Positions 8,308-16,840 of a stretch of DNA of 64,000 bases are shown piece after piece (positions within the stretch are counted from its first letter, which is position 1; each line of letters opens with the position of its first letter). This DNA is from an uncultured Eubacteriales bacterium. GTDB lineage: Bacteria; Bacillota; Clostridia; Oscillospirales; Oscillospiraceae. The DNA is taken from contig UROF01000003.1 of assembly GCA_900549475.1 (NCBI GenBank), forward strand, positions 1 to 64,000. The letters are read 5' to 3'. Under the pieces are notes generated by a model, which searched no databases, was not told the DNA's origin, and was given only the letters and a program-made list of their open reading frames with translations. The translations under genes and the position numbers were made by a program.

Positions 8308-10869
8308 TTATCTTTTCTTCCGGCTGTACGGGGTTCCCTCCAAAGGCAGGGTATAGCGCCGCTTGCCGTCGTAACGGTAGTAAGCATCAGCAATGGCAGG
8401 AGCTGTGGGAATGGAGGTAATCTCCCCGATACCGATGGCACCACAGGCCACGTCCAGTCCCGGCTTCTCCACCACGATGGCCTTGATCTCCGGCACCTGG
8501 TTGGCCTTGAACAGGCCCAGGGTACCGAACTTGGCAGTGGGCTTGCAGTCCACCAGCGGGTACTCCTCTGTGAGGGCAAAGCCCATGGACATCACCACGC
8601 CGCCCTCGATCTGGCCCTCACAGGAGATGGGGTTCACCGCCTTGCCCACATCGTGGGCAGCCACCATCTTCTCGATCTTCCCATCCTCTCCCAGGATGCA
8701 GATCTGGGTGGCATAGCCGTAGGCCACATGGCTGACAGGGTTGGGAACATCGGCCCCCAGGGGATCTGTCTTAGCCAGATACTCCCCCTTGTACTCCGTG
8801 CCGTTGAGGTCGTCCAGGGTCTTGCCCTCCAGAGCCTTTTTCAGCTCCACACAGGCACGGCGGCAGGCCTCACCAGTGATAAGGGTCTGGCGGGAGCCGG
8901 AGGTGGTACCGGAATCCGGCGCCTCAAAGGTATTGGACCGCTCGTAGACGATGGCATCCCGGGGCAGCGCCAGCTGGTCGCAGCACATCTGCACCAGCAC
9001 TGTGCCCAGGCCCTGGCCAATACAGGAGGCACCAGCCTGGATATGGACCTTGCCTCCCTCCACCACCAAACGGCAGCGGCCCCAGTCGGGAAGGCCCACG
9101 CCAACGCCGGCGTTCTTCATCGCACAGCCGATGCCCACATACTTGGCGGCATCGTAGTAGGGCTTCACCGCCTCCAAGGTCTCCACAAGGCCCGTCTCCG
9201 GCCCCACGATCTGACCGTTGGGCAGCACCTCGCCGGGGCGAATGGCGTTGCGGTAGCGGATCTCCCAGGGGGTGATTCCCACCAGATCCGCCATCTCGTT
9301 GAGCAGCGTTTCAATGGCAAAGCAGGTCTGGGTCACACCGAAGCCCCGGAAGGCTCCGGCAGGGGGATTGTTGGTATAATAGGCGTAGCCGTCGATCTGG
9401 AAGTTCTCATAGTGATAGGGACCCGAGGCATGAGTGCAGGCCCGCTCCAGCACCGGACCGCCCAGAGAGGCGTACGCACCAGTGTCGGCGATGACGTTGG
9501 CCGCCACGCCCTGGATGATACCGTTCTCATCGCAGCCGATGGCAAACTCCATCTCCATGGGGTGCCGCTTGGGATGGATGAGGATGCTTTCCGCCCGGCT
9601 GAGCTTGCACTTCACCGGCCGCTTGGTAAGGTAGGCCACCAGAGCCGCCAGATGCTGGACCGTGACATCCTCCTTACCGCCAAAGCCGCCGCCTACCAGC
9701 ATATTCTTCACTTTTACCTTTTCCGGCGGCAGGCCCAACATAGGAGCTGTCTCATGCTGGGTATCATAGGCGCCCTGGTCAGTGGAGAGGATCATCACCC
9801 CATCCCCATCAGGGAAGGCCACAGCGCACTCCGGCTCCAGGAAGGCGTGCTCCGTGTAGGGGGTGTAGAAACGCCGGGTGATCACGTGCTTGCTGCGGGC
9901 AATGGCCAAAGCGGCATTGCCCCGCTGAATATGCTTGTGGGCCAGCAGATTCCCGCTGCGGTGGACCAACGGTGCGTCGTAGGCCATGGCCTCTTCAGGG
10001 GAACGAACCGGTGTAAGGACTTCGTACTCCACCTGGACCATCCGCTTGGCTTTCTCCAGGATCTCCTGGGTCTCAGCAGCTACCACACAGATGGCGTCAC
10101 CCAGATAGTGGGTGGTACCCCCAATGGGGATCATGGTGTCCCAGTCCTTGACGATGTGACCCACCTTGTTCTGACCGGGGATATCCTCTGCAGTAAATAC
10201 TCCGATCACACCAGGCAGGGACAGCGCTTCCTCCTTATGGATGGCTTTGACGATAGCCCGGGGATGGGCGCTGCGGACAGCGGAGGCGTAAATCATGCCG
10301 TCCATATACACGTCGTCGGGGTACTGGCCATAGCCCTGTACTTTTTCCGCCACGTCCACACGGTGGACATGGGCTCCCAGCTTCCACTCCCGCTTATCCG
10401 CTTCATCGGGGAGATGTCCCTCCCGCAAGATCCGGGCGGTGATCTTCACACCTTCCACGATCTTCACATAGCCGGTACAGCGGCAGATATTGTTACGCAG
10501 GGCAAAACGGATCTCCTCCTCGGTGGGATCAGGATTCACATCCAGCAGCCCTTTAGCCGCCATCACCATACCGGGGATACAGAAGCCGCACTGCACCGCT
10601 CCCGCCTCCCCGAAGCCGTAGGTGTAAGCCTCCTTCTCAAAATCGCTGAGGCCTTCCGCCGTGATGACGGTTTTTCCTTCCAGCTTATCGGTCGTCATAA
10701 TGCAGGCACGGGTGGCTTTCCCGTCCACCAACACGGTGCAGGTGCCGCAGGCGCCCTCGCTGCAGCCGTCCTTCACCGAGGTGAGCCGCAGCTCATCCCG
10801 CAGAAAGCGCAGCAGCTTTTGATTTTTCTCCGTTGTAACGGTCTTCCCGTTTACCACAAATGTCGCCAT
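8308..10869 (-). CDS. Fused xanthine dehydrogenase, selenium-dependent molybdenum hydroxylase type
   Basis: An 853-residue single-chain molybdenum hydroxylase. Residues 1-160 are the Fe-S part: a plant-type [2Fe-2S] loop (CSEGACGTC) and a second [2Fe-2S] site (QCGFC ... CRCTG). Residues 170-853 are the molybdopterin domain with GGGFGGKED, AFRGFG and a GIGE active-site glutamate near the C-terminus. There is no FAD domain. This fusion is the architecture of the selenium-dependent xanthine dehydrogenase family (from memory TIGR03311); that the cofactor here carries selenium is inference, and no selD or yqeB/yqeC gene lies in the window. Start: ATG 10869 follows an AAAGGAG Shine-Dalgarno; the longer frame from 10893 lacks one. 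Confidence 0.88.
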   Translation of the reverse strand: MATFVVNGKTVTTEKNQKLLRFLRDELRLTSVKDGCSEGACGTCTVLVDGKATRACIMTTDKLEGKTVITAEGLSDFEKEAYTYGFGEAGAVQCGFCIPGMVMAAKGLLDVNPDPTEEEIRFALRNNICRCTGYVKIVEGVKITARILREGHLPDEADKREWKLGAHVHRVDVAEKVQGYGQYPDDVYMDGMIYASAVRSAHPRAIVKAIHKEEALSLPGVIGVFTAEDIPGQNKVGHIVKDWDTMIPIGGTTHYLGDAICVVAAETQEILEKAKRMVQVEYEVLTPVRSPEEAMAYDAPLVHRSGNLLAHKHIQRGNAALAIARSKHVITRRFYTPYTEHAFLEPECAVAFPDGDGVMILSTDQGAYDTQHETAPMLGLPPEKVKVKNMLVGGGFGGKEDVTVQHLAALVAYLTKRPVKCKLSRAESILIHPKRHPMEMEFAIGCDENGIIQGVAANVIADTGAYASLGGPVLERACTHASGPYHYENFQIDGYAYYTNNPPAGAFRGFGVTQTCFAIETLLNEMADLVGITPWEIRYRNAIRPGEVLPNGQIVGPETGLVETLEAVKPYYDAAKYVGIGCAMKNAGVGVGLPDWGRCRLVVEGGKVHIQAGASCIGQGLGTVLVQMCCDQLALPRDAIVYERSNTFEAPDSGTTSGSRQTLITGEACRRACVELKKALEGKTLDDLNGTEYKGEYLAKTDPLGADVPNPVSHVAYGYATQICILGEDGKIEKMVAAHDVGKAVNPISCEGQIEGGVVMSMGFALTEEYPLVDCKPTAKFGTLGLFKANQVPEIKAIVVEKPGLDVACGAIGIGEITSIPTAPAIADAYYRYDGKRRYTLPLEGTPYSRKKR

Positions 10870-10928
10870 AGCACATCTCCTTTTTATCCCCATGATATGC
10901 CAGAGTCCGTTGATACCCTTCTCTTGTT

Positions 10929-10957
10929 ATTATAGCTGAAAATTTGTTTGAGTTCAA
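10929..10957 (-). promoter_or_regulatory. Promoter of fused xanthine dehydrogenase gene
   Basis: Minus strand TTGAAC (10957-10952), 17-bp spacer, TATAAT (10934-10929). It overlaps an A/T-rich partial dyad (ACAAATTTTTA / AAAATTTGT) at about 10940-10967 that could be an operator. Confidence 0.65.
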
Positions 10958-10980
10958 CACAAATTTTTAGGCTTTTGCTC

Positions 10981-11028
10981 ATTTAATAAAATACCCCGGG
11001 GCGCCGGAGTTACCAGGGCGCCCCGGGG
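10981..11028 (-). terminator. Terminator after PBP1A gene
   Basis: A 12-bp very GC-rich stem (10994-11005 with 11017-11028) followed on the minus strand by TATTTTATT, immediately after the PBP1A stop. Confidence 0.85.
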
Positions 11029-11033
11029 AAAGG

Positions 11034-13718
11034 TCACGGTATTTGCGGTTCTGTGGGTTCAGTGGGAACCTGGTTTCCGCCAGGCTCAGTGGGCGTATTG
11101 GTACCCGGGTCGGTAGTACCCGAGTTTGTGCCGGTATCGGTTCCGGTATCCGTGCCGGTATCGGTTCCGTCCCCTTCTCCATCAGGACCCCAGGGCCACC
11201 AATCCGGCCACTCGAAGCCATCATCGCCAGGTACCAGCACATCAGGAGGCACCGTCTCCTCTGTGTGGACATTACACGTTCCCTGTATCTTCTGATAGGT
11301 GAGATGGGCCTCGTTGTCAGTCGCCAGGACCAGATTACCTACCGTGTACGTGCCGTCCTCGTTGGCTTTCGCAGTTCCGTACACCGTATCCAGGTATTCC
11401 CGTCCCTGGGTCAGAACTCGGGTCTCCCGACATTCTGCGGGACAGTACTCCCCGGCCAACATACCGGATTCTGTGCAGAACTCCGCCTGAACATGACATG
11501 TGCAGGTCTCAGTAGGCACAGCGCCCTCCTGCATCTCCACGGTGATCACCCGGCTGCCCCGGTAATCCTGAGAGCACAGAGCAGAGGGCTTCAGACCGCA
11601 GTCGGCACAGACCGACACGGAGACGATACCTGCCGGCTTATCCGGGAAGGATTTGTTCTCCAGCCCCTCATGGACCTGCTCCATCACCAGTTTCCAGATC
11701 TTGGCCGCCGGGTTGCCGCTGGCAGTGATCTTCTCGTTGCTCTCGGAGTAGCCGATCCACACGGCAGCGGAGTAATAAGGCGTATAGCCCACAAAATAGC
11801 GGTCAAAGTTGTTGGTGGTGGTACCGGTCTTACCGGCAATGGTCATACCGGAGAAGTTAGCGGAAGTACCGGTACCGCTGGTAACTACGTTGCGCAGCAT
11901 CTTGTTCATCAGATAAGCGGTGCTTTCCGCCATAGCCACGTTGGACTGGCTGGGATTGTCCACGATAACTTCCTTACCATCATTGGAGAGGATCTGGGTA
12001 ATGGTACGGGGCTTGGTGTAGATACCGGAGTTAGCAAAGGCGCCAAAGGCTGCCGCCATTTCTTCCGTAGTAACACCGTAGGTCAGACCGCCCATGGCCA
12101 GGGGGCCCATCCCGATATCCCGCTCATCCAGATCAAAGCCCAGATTGTTCTCCATGAACTCAAAAGAGGTGGCATAGCCCAATTTTTCCAGCACCCGGCA
12201 GGCAACTGTATTGATAGACCGCTGCACAGCATAGGACACCGTCACCGGGCCCACATACTTATTGTTGGAGTTCTTGGGGTACCCTCCCGTACCGGAGTCA
12301 TTGAGCCGAAGCGGGTAGTCGTCGATAACACTGCCCGGCCCGATCACATTGTTGTCAATGGCGGGCGCATAGACAGACAGCGGCTTGATGGCACTGCCGC
12401 AGGCACGGCGGGAAGTGGCCAGGTTCAGCCCGCGGCTGACCTCCTTCTCTCCCACGCCGCCAGCCATGGCAAGCACGTCGCCGGTATAGGGGTCTGTGAT
12501 GGTAATGGCACTGTTCAGAGGCGTACCATTCTTGGAGGGATAATCAAAGTTGGAGGTGTCCTTATACACGCTGTCCACAATGTTCTGGATGTCCATATCG
12601 ATCGTGGTGTAGATCTGATAACCAGCGGAGAACACCAGCTGCTCTGCCATTTCCTCTGTACAGCCTCTGGCTTCGGCAACCAGGGAGATGGCATCCTCGA
12701 TCACCGCATCCACAAACCAGGAGTAAACATCGTCGTTGGAAGTAACTTCCTGCTCGCCTGTTTCATCTCCATGGAGCTCCGCATACTCAGGCGTATCGGT
12801 AAAGATCAGCTTCTCCGCCTTGGCAGCGTCGCACTCCTCCTGAGTGATGTATCCATACTCAACCATCTTGTCCAGAATCGTCTCCTGGCGCGTCTTATTG
12901 AAATCCCGGGGCGTCTTGATAGAGCCGTCTTTCTGGACAAATTCCGCATCCCGTAAGGGATCATACAGCGAGGGGTTGTTGGTGATCCCCACGATACAGG
13001 CACTCTCCGCCAGATCCAGCTCCCAGACATTCTTTCCAAAATAGGTCTGGGCAGCGGTCTGGATGCCGTCACAGCCGGCTCCGAAGTAGACCCGGTTGAG
13101 GTACTCTGTGATGATCTCCTCTTTCGTGTGGGTCTTTTCATACTCCAGCGCCCGGAAGATTTCCCGGAACTTACGCTTGACTGTTACATCCGTATCATCC
13201 GTAATGGCCCGCAGAAGCTGCTGGGTAATGGTGGAGCCGCCGCGGGTATTCCCGCCGGTGACGGTCTGGACGATAGCCGCTGCGGTACCCTGCCAGTCCA
13301 CGCCATGGTGTTCCCAAAAGCGGTGGTCCTCAATGGATACCAGGGCATTGATCAGATGCTCCGGGATCTGGTCATAGGTCACCAGTTCCCGGTTGCCTCC
13401 TGTGACATGGAGTGTCTCCAGTGGCAGCCACTCCCCGGACTCATTGTCCTGATAGTAGATCGTCGATGCTAGGTTCAGTGTCAGCTCCTGGGTTTCTGTC
13501 TCCAGGGAAGGCAGCAGCGAGGTGTTGACATAGGTCATGAAGATCTTGAAAAAGATCGCAATGGTCAAAACCCCGATGATGCACAGCGTGAACAGAACCA
13601 GAGCAATCCGTCCAACGATCTGACCTGCGCTGGTCTTTTTCTTCTTTTTCCGTGGTGCGCCGGAACCGCCGCCCGCAGGTGTCTGGCTGCTCCGACCGCC
13701 GTTGTAACCATTATCCAT
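11034..13718 (-). CDS. Class A penicillin-binding protein (PBP1A)
   Basis: An 894-residue bifunctional peptidoglycan synthase. Order: short basic cytoplasmic tail with a KKKKK patch, transmembrane helix (about 40-62), GT51 transglycosylase with EDHRFWEHHGVD and RGGSTITQQL, then transpeptidase with SAIK (SxxK serine), QRSIN (SxN) and AGKTGTT (KTG). The C-terminus has a Cys-containing segment and a low-complexity T/G/D/P tail (TDTGTDTGTDTGT repeats) that may span the wall. It polymerises and crosslinks glycan strands outside the membrane. The open frame reaches 13919, but a perfect AAGGAGG sits nine bases before ATG 13718 and family homology begins there. Confidence 0.94.
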   Translation of the reverse strand: MDNGYNGGRSSQTPAGGGSGAPRKKKKKTSAGQIVGRIALVLFTLCIIGVLTIAIFFKIFMTYVNTSLLPSLETETQELTLNLASTIYYQDNESGEWLPLETLHVTGGNRELVTYDQIPEHLINALVSIEDHRFWEHHGVDWQGTAAAIVQTVTGGNTRGGSTITQQLLRAITDDTDVTVKRKFREIFRALEYEKTHTKEEIITEYLNRVYFGAGCDGIQTAAQTYFGKNVWELDLAESACIVGITNNPSLYDPLRDAEFVQKDGSIKTPRDFNKTRQETILDKMVEYGYITQEECDAAKAEKLIFTDTPEYAELHGDETGEQEVTSNDDVYSWFVDAVIEDAISLVAEARGCTEEMAEQLVFSAGYQIYTTIDMDIQNIVDSVYKDTSNFDYPSKNGTPLNSAITITDPYTGDVLAMAGGVGEKEVSRGLNLATSRRACGSAIKPLSVYAPAIDNNVIGPGSVIDDYPLRLNDSGTGGYPKNSNNKYVGPVTVSYAVQRSINTVACRVLEKLGYATSFEFMENNLGFDLDERDIGMGPLAMGGLTYGVTTEEMAAAFGAFANSGIYTKPRTITQILSNDGKEVIVDNPSQSNVAMAESTAYLMNKMLRNVVTSGTGTSANFSGMTIAGKTGTTTNNFDRYFVGYTPYYSAAVWIGYSESNEKITASGNPAAKIWKLVMEQVHEGLENKSFPDKPAGIVSVSVCADCGLKPSALCSQDYRGSRVITVEMQEGAVPTETCTCHVQAEFCTESGMLAGEYCPAECRETRVLTQGREYLDTVYGTAKANEDGTYTVGNLVLATDNEAHLTYQKIQGTCNVHTEETVPPDVLVPGDDGFEWPDWWPWGPDGEGDGTDTGTDTGTDTGTNSGTTDPGTNTPTEPGGNQVPTEPTEPQIP

Positions 13719-13790
13719 AGCGGATAACCTCCTTTTCAGACTGGGAAATCGCACCGTCTGTCCATAGACGGCAAACGCGGTCAACACCGC

Positions 13791-13819
13791 AAAAAAGGGG
13801 ATCTCCCCTCCTTTTTTCA
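13791..13819 (-). terminator. Terminator-like hairpin in PBP1A leader
   Basis: On the minus strand a short GGGG-AGAT-CCCC stem is extended by an A-run on one side and six T on the other, with a three-base bulge. It lies in the roughly 140-nt leader between the PBP1A promoter and start, so it could attenuate transcription, or be chance A/T symmetry. Confidence 0.3.
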
Positions 13820-13863
13820 CACATTTGAGTAAAAAATACCGGGTAAATTCTACTCCAACATAT

Positions 13864-13872
13864 AGTATATCA
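13864..13872 (-). promoter_or_regulatory. Extended -10 promoter of PBP1A
   Basis: Minus strand TGATATACT (13872-13864), an extended -10 with only a weak -35 (TTTCCA) 17 bp upstream. A TTGACA nearby is too close to act as its -35. Confidence 0.4.
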
Positions 13873-14001
13873 TGCCTTGTCAACCTTGGAAATGCGAAAA
13901 AAAACGCAGAATCCACCATTTCCCAGACTGCCCAGACCTATTTCTCCACAAAATACAAAAAAAGGCGGATGAAATCGTCGAAATATCACAGGTGAGAGCC
14001 C

Positions 14002-14030
14002 TTGCATTTTCCAAAAAAAACGGGTACACT
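14002..14030 (+). promoter_or_regulatory. Promoter of DUF1292 gene
   Basis: TTGCAT (14002-14007), 17-bp spacer, TACACT (14025-14030), about 60 bp before ATG 14090. Confidence 0.5.
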
Positions 14031-14089
14031 ATAGCCATAGCGAGGCGGCGGGGACGCCCCTGGCGTACAACCACAAGGAGGTGCCCGCC

Positions 14090-14380
14090 ATGAGCGAGGA
14101 ATACGGCCCTGATTTTATCACCGTCACCGACGAGGACGGCAACGACATCGAACTGGAGATGCTGGACGCCCTGGAGTACAACGGTCAGACCTACATGGCC
14201 TTCTGCCCTGCCGTAGAGGAGGGGGCCGACGAGGACAGTGAAGAATACGGTCTGGTGATCCTCAAATCCATCGAGGAGAACGGCGAGGAGCTGCTCTCTA
14301 CTCTGGACAGCGACGAGGAGCTCAACACCGTATACGATCTCTTCATGGAGCGTCTGTTTGAGGATGAGGACGAGGAGTGA
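14090..14380 (+). CDS. DUF1292 domain protein
   Basis: A 96-residue, strongly acidic cytoplasmic protein. The segment FITVTDEDGNDIELEMLDALEYNGQTYMAF followed by VILKSIEENGEE is the DUF1292 (YrzB-like) signature. Function is unknown; in many Firmicutes the gene sits next to ruvX, but here ruvX is 47 kb away. AAGGAGG at 14075-14081 sets the start at ATG 14090; a GTG at 14081 lies inside the Shine-Dalgarno and is rejected. Confidence 0.85.
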   Translation: MSEEYGPDFITVTDEDGNDIELEMLDALEYNGQTYMAFCPAVEEGADEDSEEYGLVILKSIEENGEELLSTLDSDEELNTVYDLFMERLFEDEDEE

Positions 14381-14404
14381 TCCTTCTTTTTCCTATAGAC
14401 GACA

Positions 14405-14433
14405 TTCCATAAAGAAAGTTCCCCTTTTATAGT
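14405..14433 (+). promoter_or_regulatory. Putative promoter of 6S-like RNA
   Basis: TATAGT (14428-14433) with a weak TTCCAT 17 bp upstream (14405-14410). It would start a transcript near 14440, exactly where the closing helix of the candidate RNA begins. Confidence 0.45.
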
Positions 14434-14439
14434 ATTCTC

Positions 14440-14646
14440 GGCCCTGCGGGGTGCGTGATGGACCTTTTTTTAACCCACATTCTGTTATACGGGATGCTGG
14501 TTCAGCGTCTGGTTTGCAGGCCTCCCGGCTGCCACCTGCGGTTGGAAGTTGGAAGCAGTAAAGGACGCTGCAGGCGACCCACCTGCCTAATATGTGCAGG
14601 TTATAACAGGGTTCACACGGCCACTGCGGGGCTTCCTTTATGTGAA
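14440..14646 (+). ncRNA. ssrS: Candidate 6S RNA
   Basis: This roughly 200-base stretch has no reading frame but long-range pairing. The 5' end (CCCTGC, then GGTGCGTGA) pairs with the 3' end (TCACACGG, then GCGGGG) around an asymmetric loop. CTGTTATA near 14481 pairs with TATAACAG near 14603, and CAGCGTC with GACGCTG encloses an inner arm. The ends resemble 6S RNA termini (5' CCCTGCGG..GTGCGTGA; 3' GGTTCACACGGCC..GCGGGGCTTCC). 6S RNA mimics an open promoter and binds the housekeeping RNA polymerase. A promoter precedes it and a terminator follows. I judge 6S the best fit; Moco riboswitch, SRP RNA and tmRNA signatures are absent. Confidence 0.6.
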
Positions 14647-14648
14647 AG

Positions 14649-14684
14649 AGCGGGCTGTTCCGTAAGGACAGCCCGCTTTTGTGT
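14649..14684 (+). terminator. Terminator after 6S-like RNA
   Basis: A 10-bp stem AGCGGGCTGT (14649-14658) with its complement at 14668-14677, followed by a T-rich run on the plus strand. Confidence 0.8.
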
Positions 14685-14752
14685 TTTCTGCCGCAGATGG
14701 GAGCGCTGTACAGCGTCCCTCCCATCCGACCATCCCAGGCAGCCCGGGACCT

Positions 14753-15127
14753 CTATTCCCCATCGTTGGGCTGGCCGGACAGCCATCCGCCGAAATGCTT
14801 CTGAAACAACGCTTCTCCACACTCCCGGACCTCTTGGGAAAACGCTGTATAGGCCGCCAGCATCTGTTCTCCTTCCGGCGTCAGTACAGCGCCGCCGCCG
14901 TGACGACCCCCGGTGGTAGAGGAAATCAGTTTGACTCCCAAGGTACGCTCTGCATTGCGGAGGATCGTCCACGCCTTGGAATAGGCCATGTCCATATCTA
15001 TGGCAGCCGACCGCAGGGAGTGGAGCCTCTCCACCCGCTCCAGCAGCATGGCTACGCCGGGACCAAAACACTTTTCATCTGTATACAACCGGACGGTAAT
15101 CACCGGATGCAGTGCCGCTTTTTCCAC
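14753..15127 (-). CDS. ModE-like winged-helix regulator (no molbindin domain)
   Basis: A 124-residue DNA-binding protein. The core SLRSAAIDMDMAYSKAWTILRNAERTLGVKLI, then TGGRHGGGAVLTPEG, is the N-terminal winged helix of ModE (LysR-like fold) with its beta-hairpin wing. The C-terminal TOBE/molbindin pair of classical ModE is absent, so it may sense nothing directly or bind a partner. It sits between two molybdenum-hydroxylase loci, so control of molybdate or molybdoenzyme genes is a reasonable inference. Confidence 0.8.
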   Translation of the reverse strand: MEKAALHPVITVRLYTDEKCFGPGVAMLLERVERLHSLRSAAIDMDMAYSKAWTILRNAERTLGVKLISSTTGGRHGGGAVLTPEGEQMLAAYTAFSQEVRECGEALFQKHFGGWLSGQPNDGE

Positions 15128-15192
15128 AGCCGCGCCTCCCCTCTGATTTTCACGTCCAGTATAACACGGCCCCAGTTCCGGGGCAAGAGGGC

Positions 15193-15294
15193 TCAGCTTT
15201 CCATATACTCCACATAGTCCTGTTCACAGGCGAACAGCACCCACCGGCCGCCCACATAGCCCATATATCCACTGTTGTTGTAGTAGCCTTTCAT
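15193..15294 (-). CDS. 33-residue Tyr/Gly-rich small protein
   Basis: A short frame with a strong GGGAGGA Shine-Dalgarno correctly spaced before ATG 15294. The product begins MKGYYNNSGYMGYVGGRWV and ends in an aromatic/acidic tail (EQDYVEYMES). I recall similar uncharacterised small proteins of 30-40 residues with the pattern KGYYxxxGYMGYVxGRxxLFxxExxYxEY in Clostridia. It is not a membrane helix or obvious toxin. Function unknown; it stands alone on the minus strand between the ModE-like gene and the xdh operon. Confidence 0.65.
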   Translation of the reverse strand: MKGYYNNSGYMGYVGGRWVLFACEQDYVEYMES

Positions 15295-15380
15295 GGTTTT
15301 GTCCTCCCTGTTTCTTTTGATAGTACCATTGTACCCCAAAAGCAGAGTAAAAAACCGGACAGTAACCATTGTTTATATGG

Positions 15381-15410
15381 AAAAAGAGCCCGGCCTTTGG
15401 CCGGGCTCTT
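15381..15410 (-). terminator. Terminator of the xdh operon
   Basis: A 12-bp GC-rich stem (15384-15395 with 15399-15410), 3-nt loop, followed on the minus strand by TTTTTCC. Confidence 0.9.
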
Positions 15411-15449
15411 CTGTTATGTTTTTTACAGCATAGTACGGGAACAGCCTTC

Positions 15450-15941
15450 TTAGGCTTCTTTTCCCAAGCGGCGGAGCATGGTCTTTTTCACCGCCCGAAG
15501 GATATTCTCATAGCCGGTGCAGCGGCAGAGATGGCCCGAGAGAAGCTTCCGGAGCTCATCGTCGGTGTACTCTTTGCCGCTCTCCAGGATCTCCACAGCG
15601 GTCATGATGAAACCAGGCGTGCAGAAACCACACTGGATAGCCGCCTCGTCGATAAAGGCCTGCTGGATATCGCTGAGCTCCCCGTCGGGCCCCATAAGGC
15701 CCTCCAGCGTGCGGATGTTTTTCCCGTCGGCCCAGGCCGCCAGGTACAGGCAGGAGTTGTAGCACTCCCCGTCAATGATGACATTGCAGGCACCGCACTC
15801 CCCTACTTCGCAGCCCTTCTTCACACTGGTAAGGCGGAAGTCGTTGCGCAGCATATCGGTGAGGCTGGCGCGTACATCCACTGCCTGCTCCACTTCTCTG
15901 CCGTTGATGGTACAATGGATCACTTTATACTGCTTGCTCAT
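15450..15941 (-). CDS. xdhC: Xanthine dehydrogenase Fe-S subunit
   Basis: A 163-residue protein with two [2Fe-2S] domains: CEVGECGAC near residues 44-52 with a following Cys at about 64, and QCGFCTPG plus CRCTGYENI near 103-145. It passes electrons from the molybdopterin subunit to the FAD subunit of a three-subunit purine hydroxylase in the cytoplasm. Third gene of the operon xdhA-xdhB-xdhC; its start overlaps the xdhB stop by four bases. Confidence 0.93.
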   Translation of the reverse strand: MSKQYKVIHCTINGREVEQAVDVRASLTDMLRNDFRLTSVKKGCEVGECGACNVIIDGECYNSCLYLAAWADGKNIRTLEGLMGPDGELSDIQQAFIDEAAIQCGFCTPGFIMTAVEILESGKEYTDDELRKLLSGHLCRCTGYENILRAVKKTMLRRLGKEA

Positions 15942-16822
15942 GCCATCACACCTCCCGCCAGTTTAATGGATTCAATAAGGCACCGCCGGGCCATCTCCAC
16001 GGCGATATGCTCCCGGAATTCCTTGCTGGCCCGCCAGCTGTTCCGGGGATGGATGTCCTCCAGTACTGCCGCAGCAAAAGCGTCCGCCGTCTCCATCGTG
16101 AGAGGCTTCCCCGCAGCCACCGCCTCCGCAGCGGGCACCCGCATGGGGATGGGGCCCGCCACACCGTAGGCGATCCGGGCCCGGGCAATGGACTTCTTAT
16201 CCTCGCTGAGGACCACGTTCACCGAGCAGCCGGTGGTAGCGATGTCCATGGCGTTGCGCATGGCGTACTTGATGTAGTGACCAAAGCAGTTTTCATAACT
16301 GGCCTTGGGAATCAGAATGGCAGTCTGGATCTCATCGGGATGGATATCCACCTTCCCTGCCCCCAGATAGAACTCCTGAATGGGCAGGCGGCGAACGCCG
16401 TCCTTACCGGTGAGTTCGATGATGGCATCCCATGCAAACAGGGTGGAGGCGCTGTCGGCGCTGGTGACGCCGTTGCAGGTGTTGCCGCCGATGGTACCGG
16501 CGTTACGGATCTGAGGGCCGCCTACCTGGTCCACCGCCTCCCCCAGGACGTTGATATATTTCTGGATGATGGGGTCCTTGGTGATATGGCTGAAGCTGGT
16601 AAGAGAGCCGATGCGGATGTTCTCCGCCTCATCCAGGGTGATTCCCCGCATAGCGTCGATGCCGTAGAGGGAGATCAGCTCCTTGCCGGCCCGCTTGCCT
16701 TCCCGCATCTGCACCAGCACGTCAGTACCACCGGCAATGATCTGGGCCTCGGGGTGCTCCAGACGCAGACGGACGGCGTCCTGGACACTCTCCGCCTCAT
16801 ACAGTGCTTTCAAATCATACAT
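15938..16822 (-). CDS. xdhB: Xanthine dehydrogenase FAD-binding subunit
   Basis: A 294-residue FAD-binding subunit. The PP-loop AGGTDVLVQMREGK near 31-44 and AGTIGGNTCNGVTSADSAS near 107-125 are the flavin-contact motifs, and the C-terminal CO-dehydrogenase-flavoprotein domain is present. It hands electrons to NAD+ or ferredoxin. Middle gene of the xdh operon, 18 bp after xdhA. Confidence 0.93.
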   Translation of the reverse strand: MYDLKALYEAESVQDAVRLRLEHPEAQIIAGGTDVLVQMREGKRAGKELISLYGIDAMRGITLDEAENIRIGSLTSFSHITKDPIIQKYINVLGEAVDQVGGPQIRNAGTIGGNTCNGVTSADSASTLFAWDAIIELTGKDGVRRLPIQEFYLGAGKVDIHPDEIQTAILIPKASYENCFGHYIKYAMRNAMDIATTGCSVNVVLSEDKKSIARARIAYGVAGPIPMRVPAAEAVAAGKPLTMETADAFAAAVLEDIHPRNSWRASKEFREHIAVEMARRCLIESIKLAGGVMA

Positions 16823-16840
16823 GTCAGCGTCTCTCCTTTC

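Noticed and set aside
11093..11170. Tandem repeat coding TDTGTDTGTDTGT in the PBP1A tail, considered as a minisatellite element
   Set aside because: It is the usual low-complexity C-terminal tail of class A PBPs and stays in frame.
14440..14646. Moco riboswitch, SRP RNA, tmRNA or cobalamin riboswitch for the structured stretch
   Set aside because: Their signature sequences are not present; a GCCACTG and a GGAAG..GGAAGCAG string look suggestive, but the rest of the motifs fail. 6S RNA fits better.
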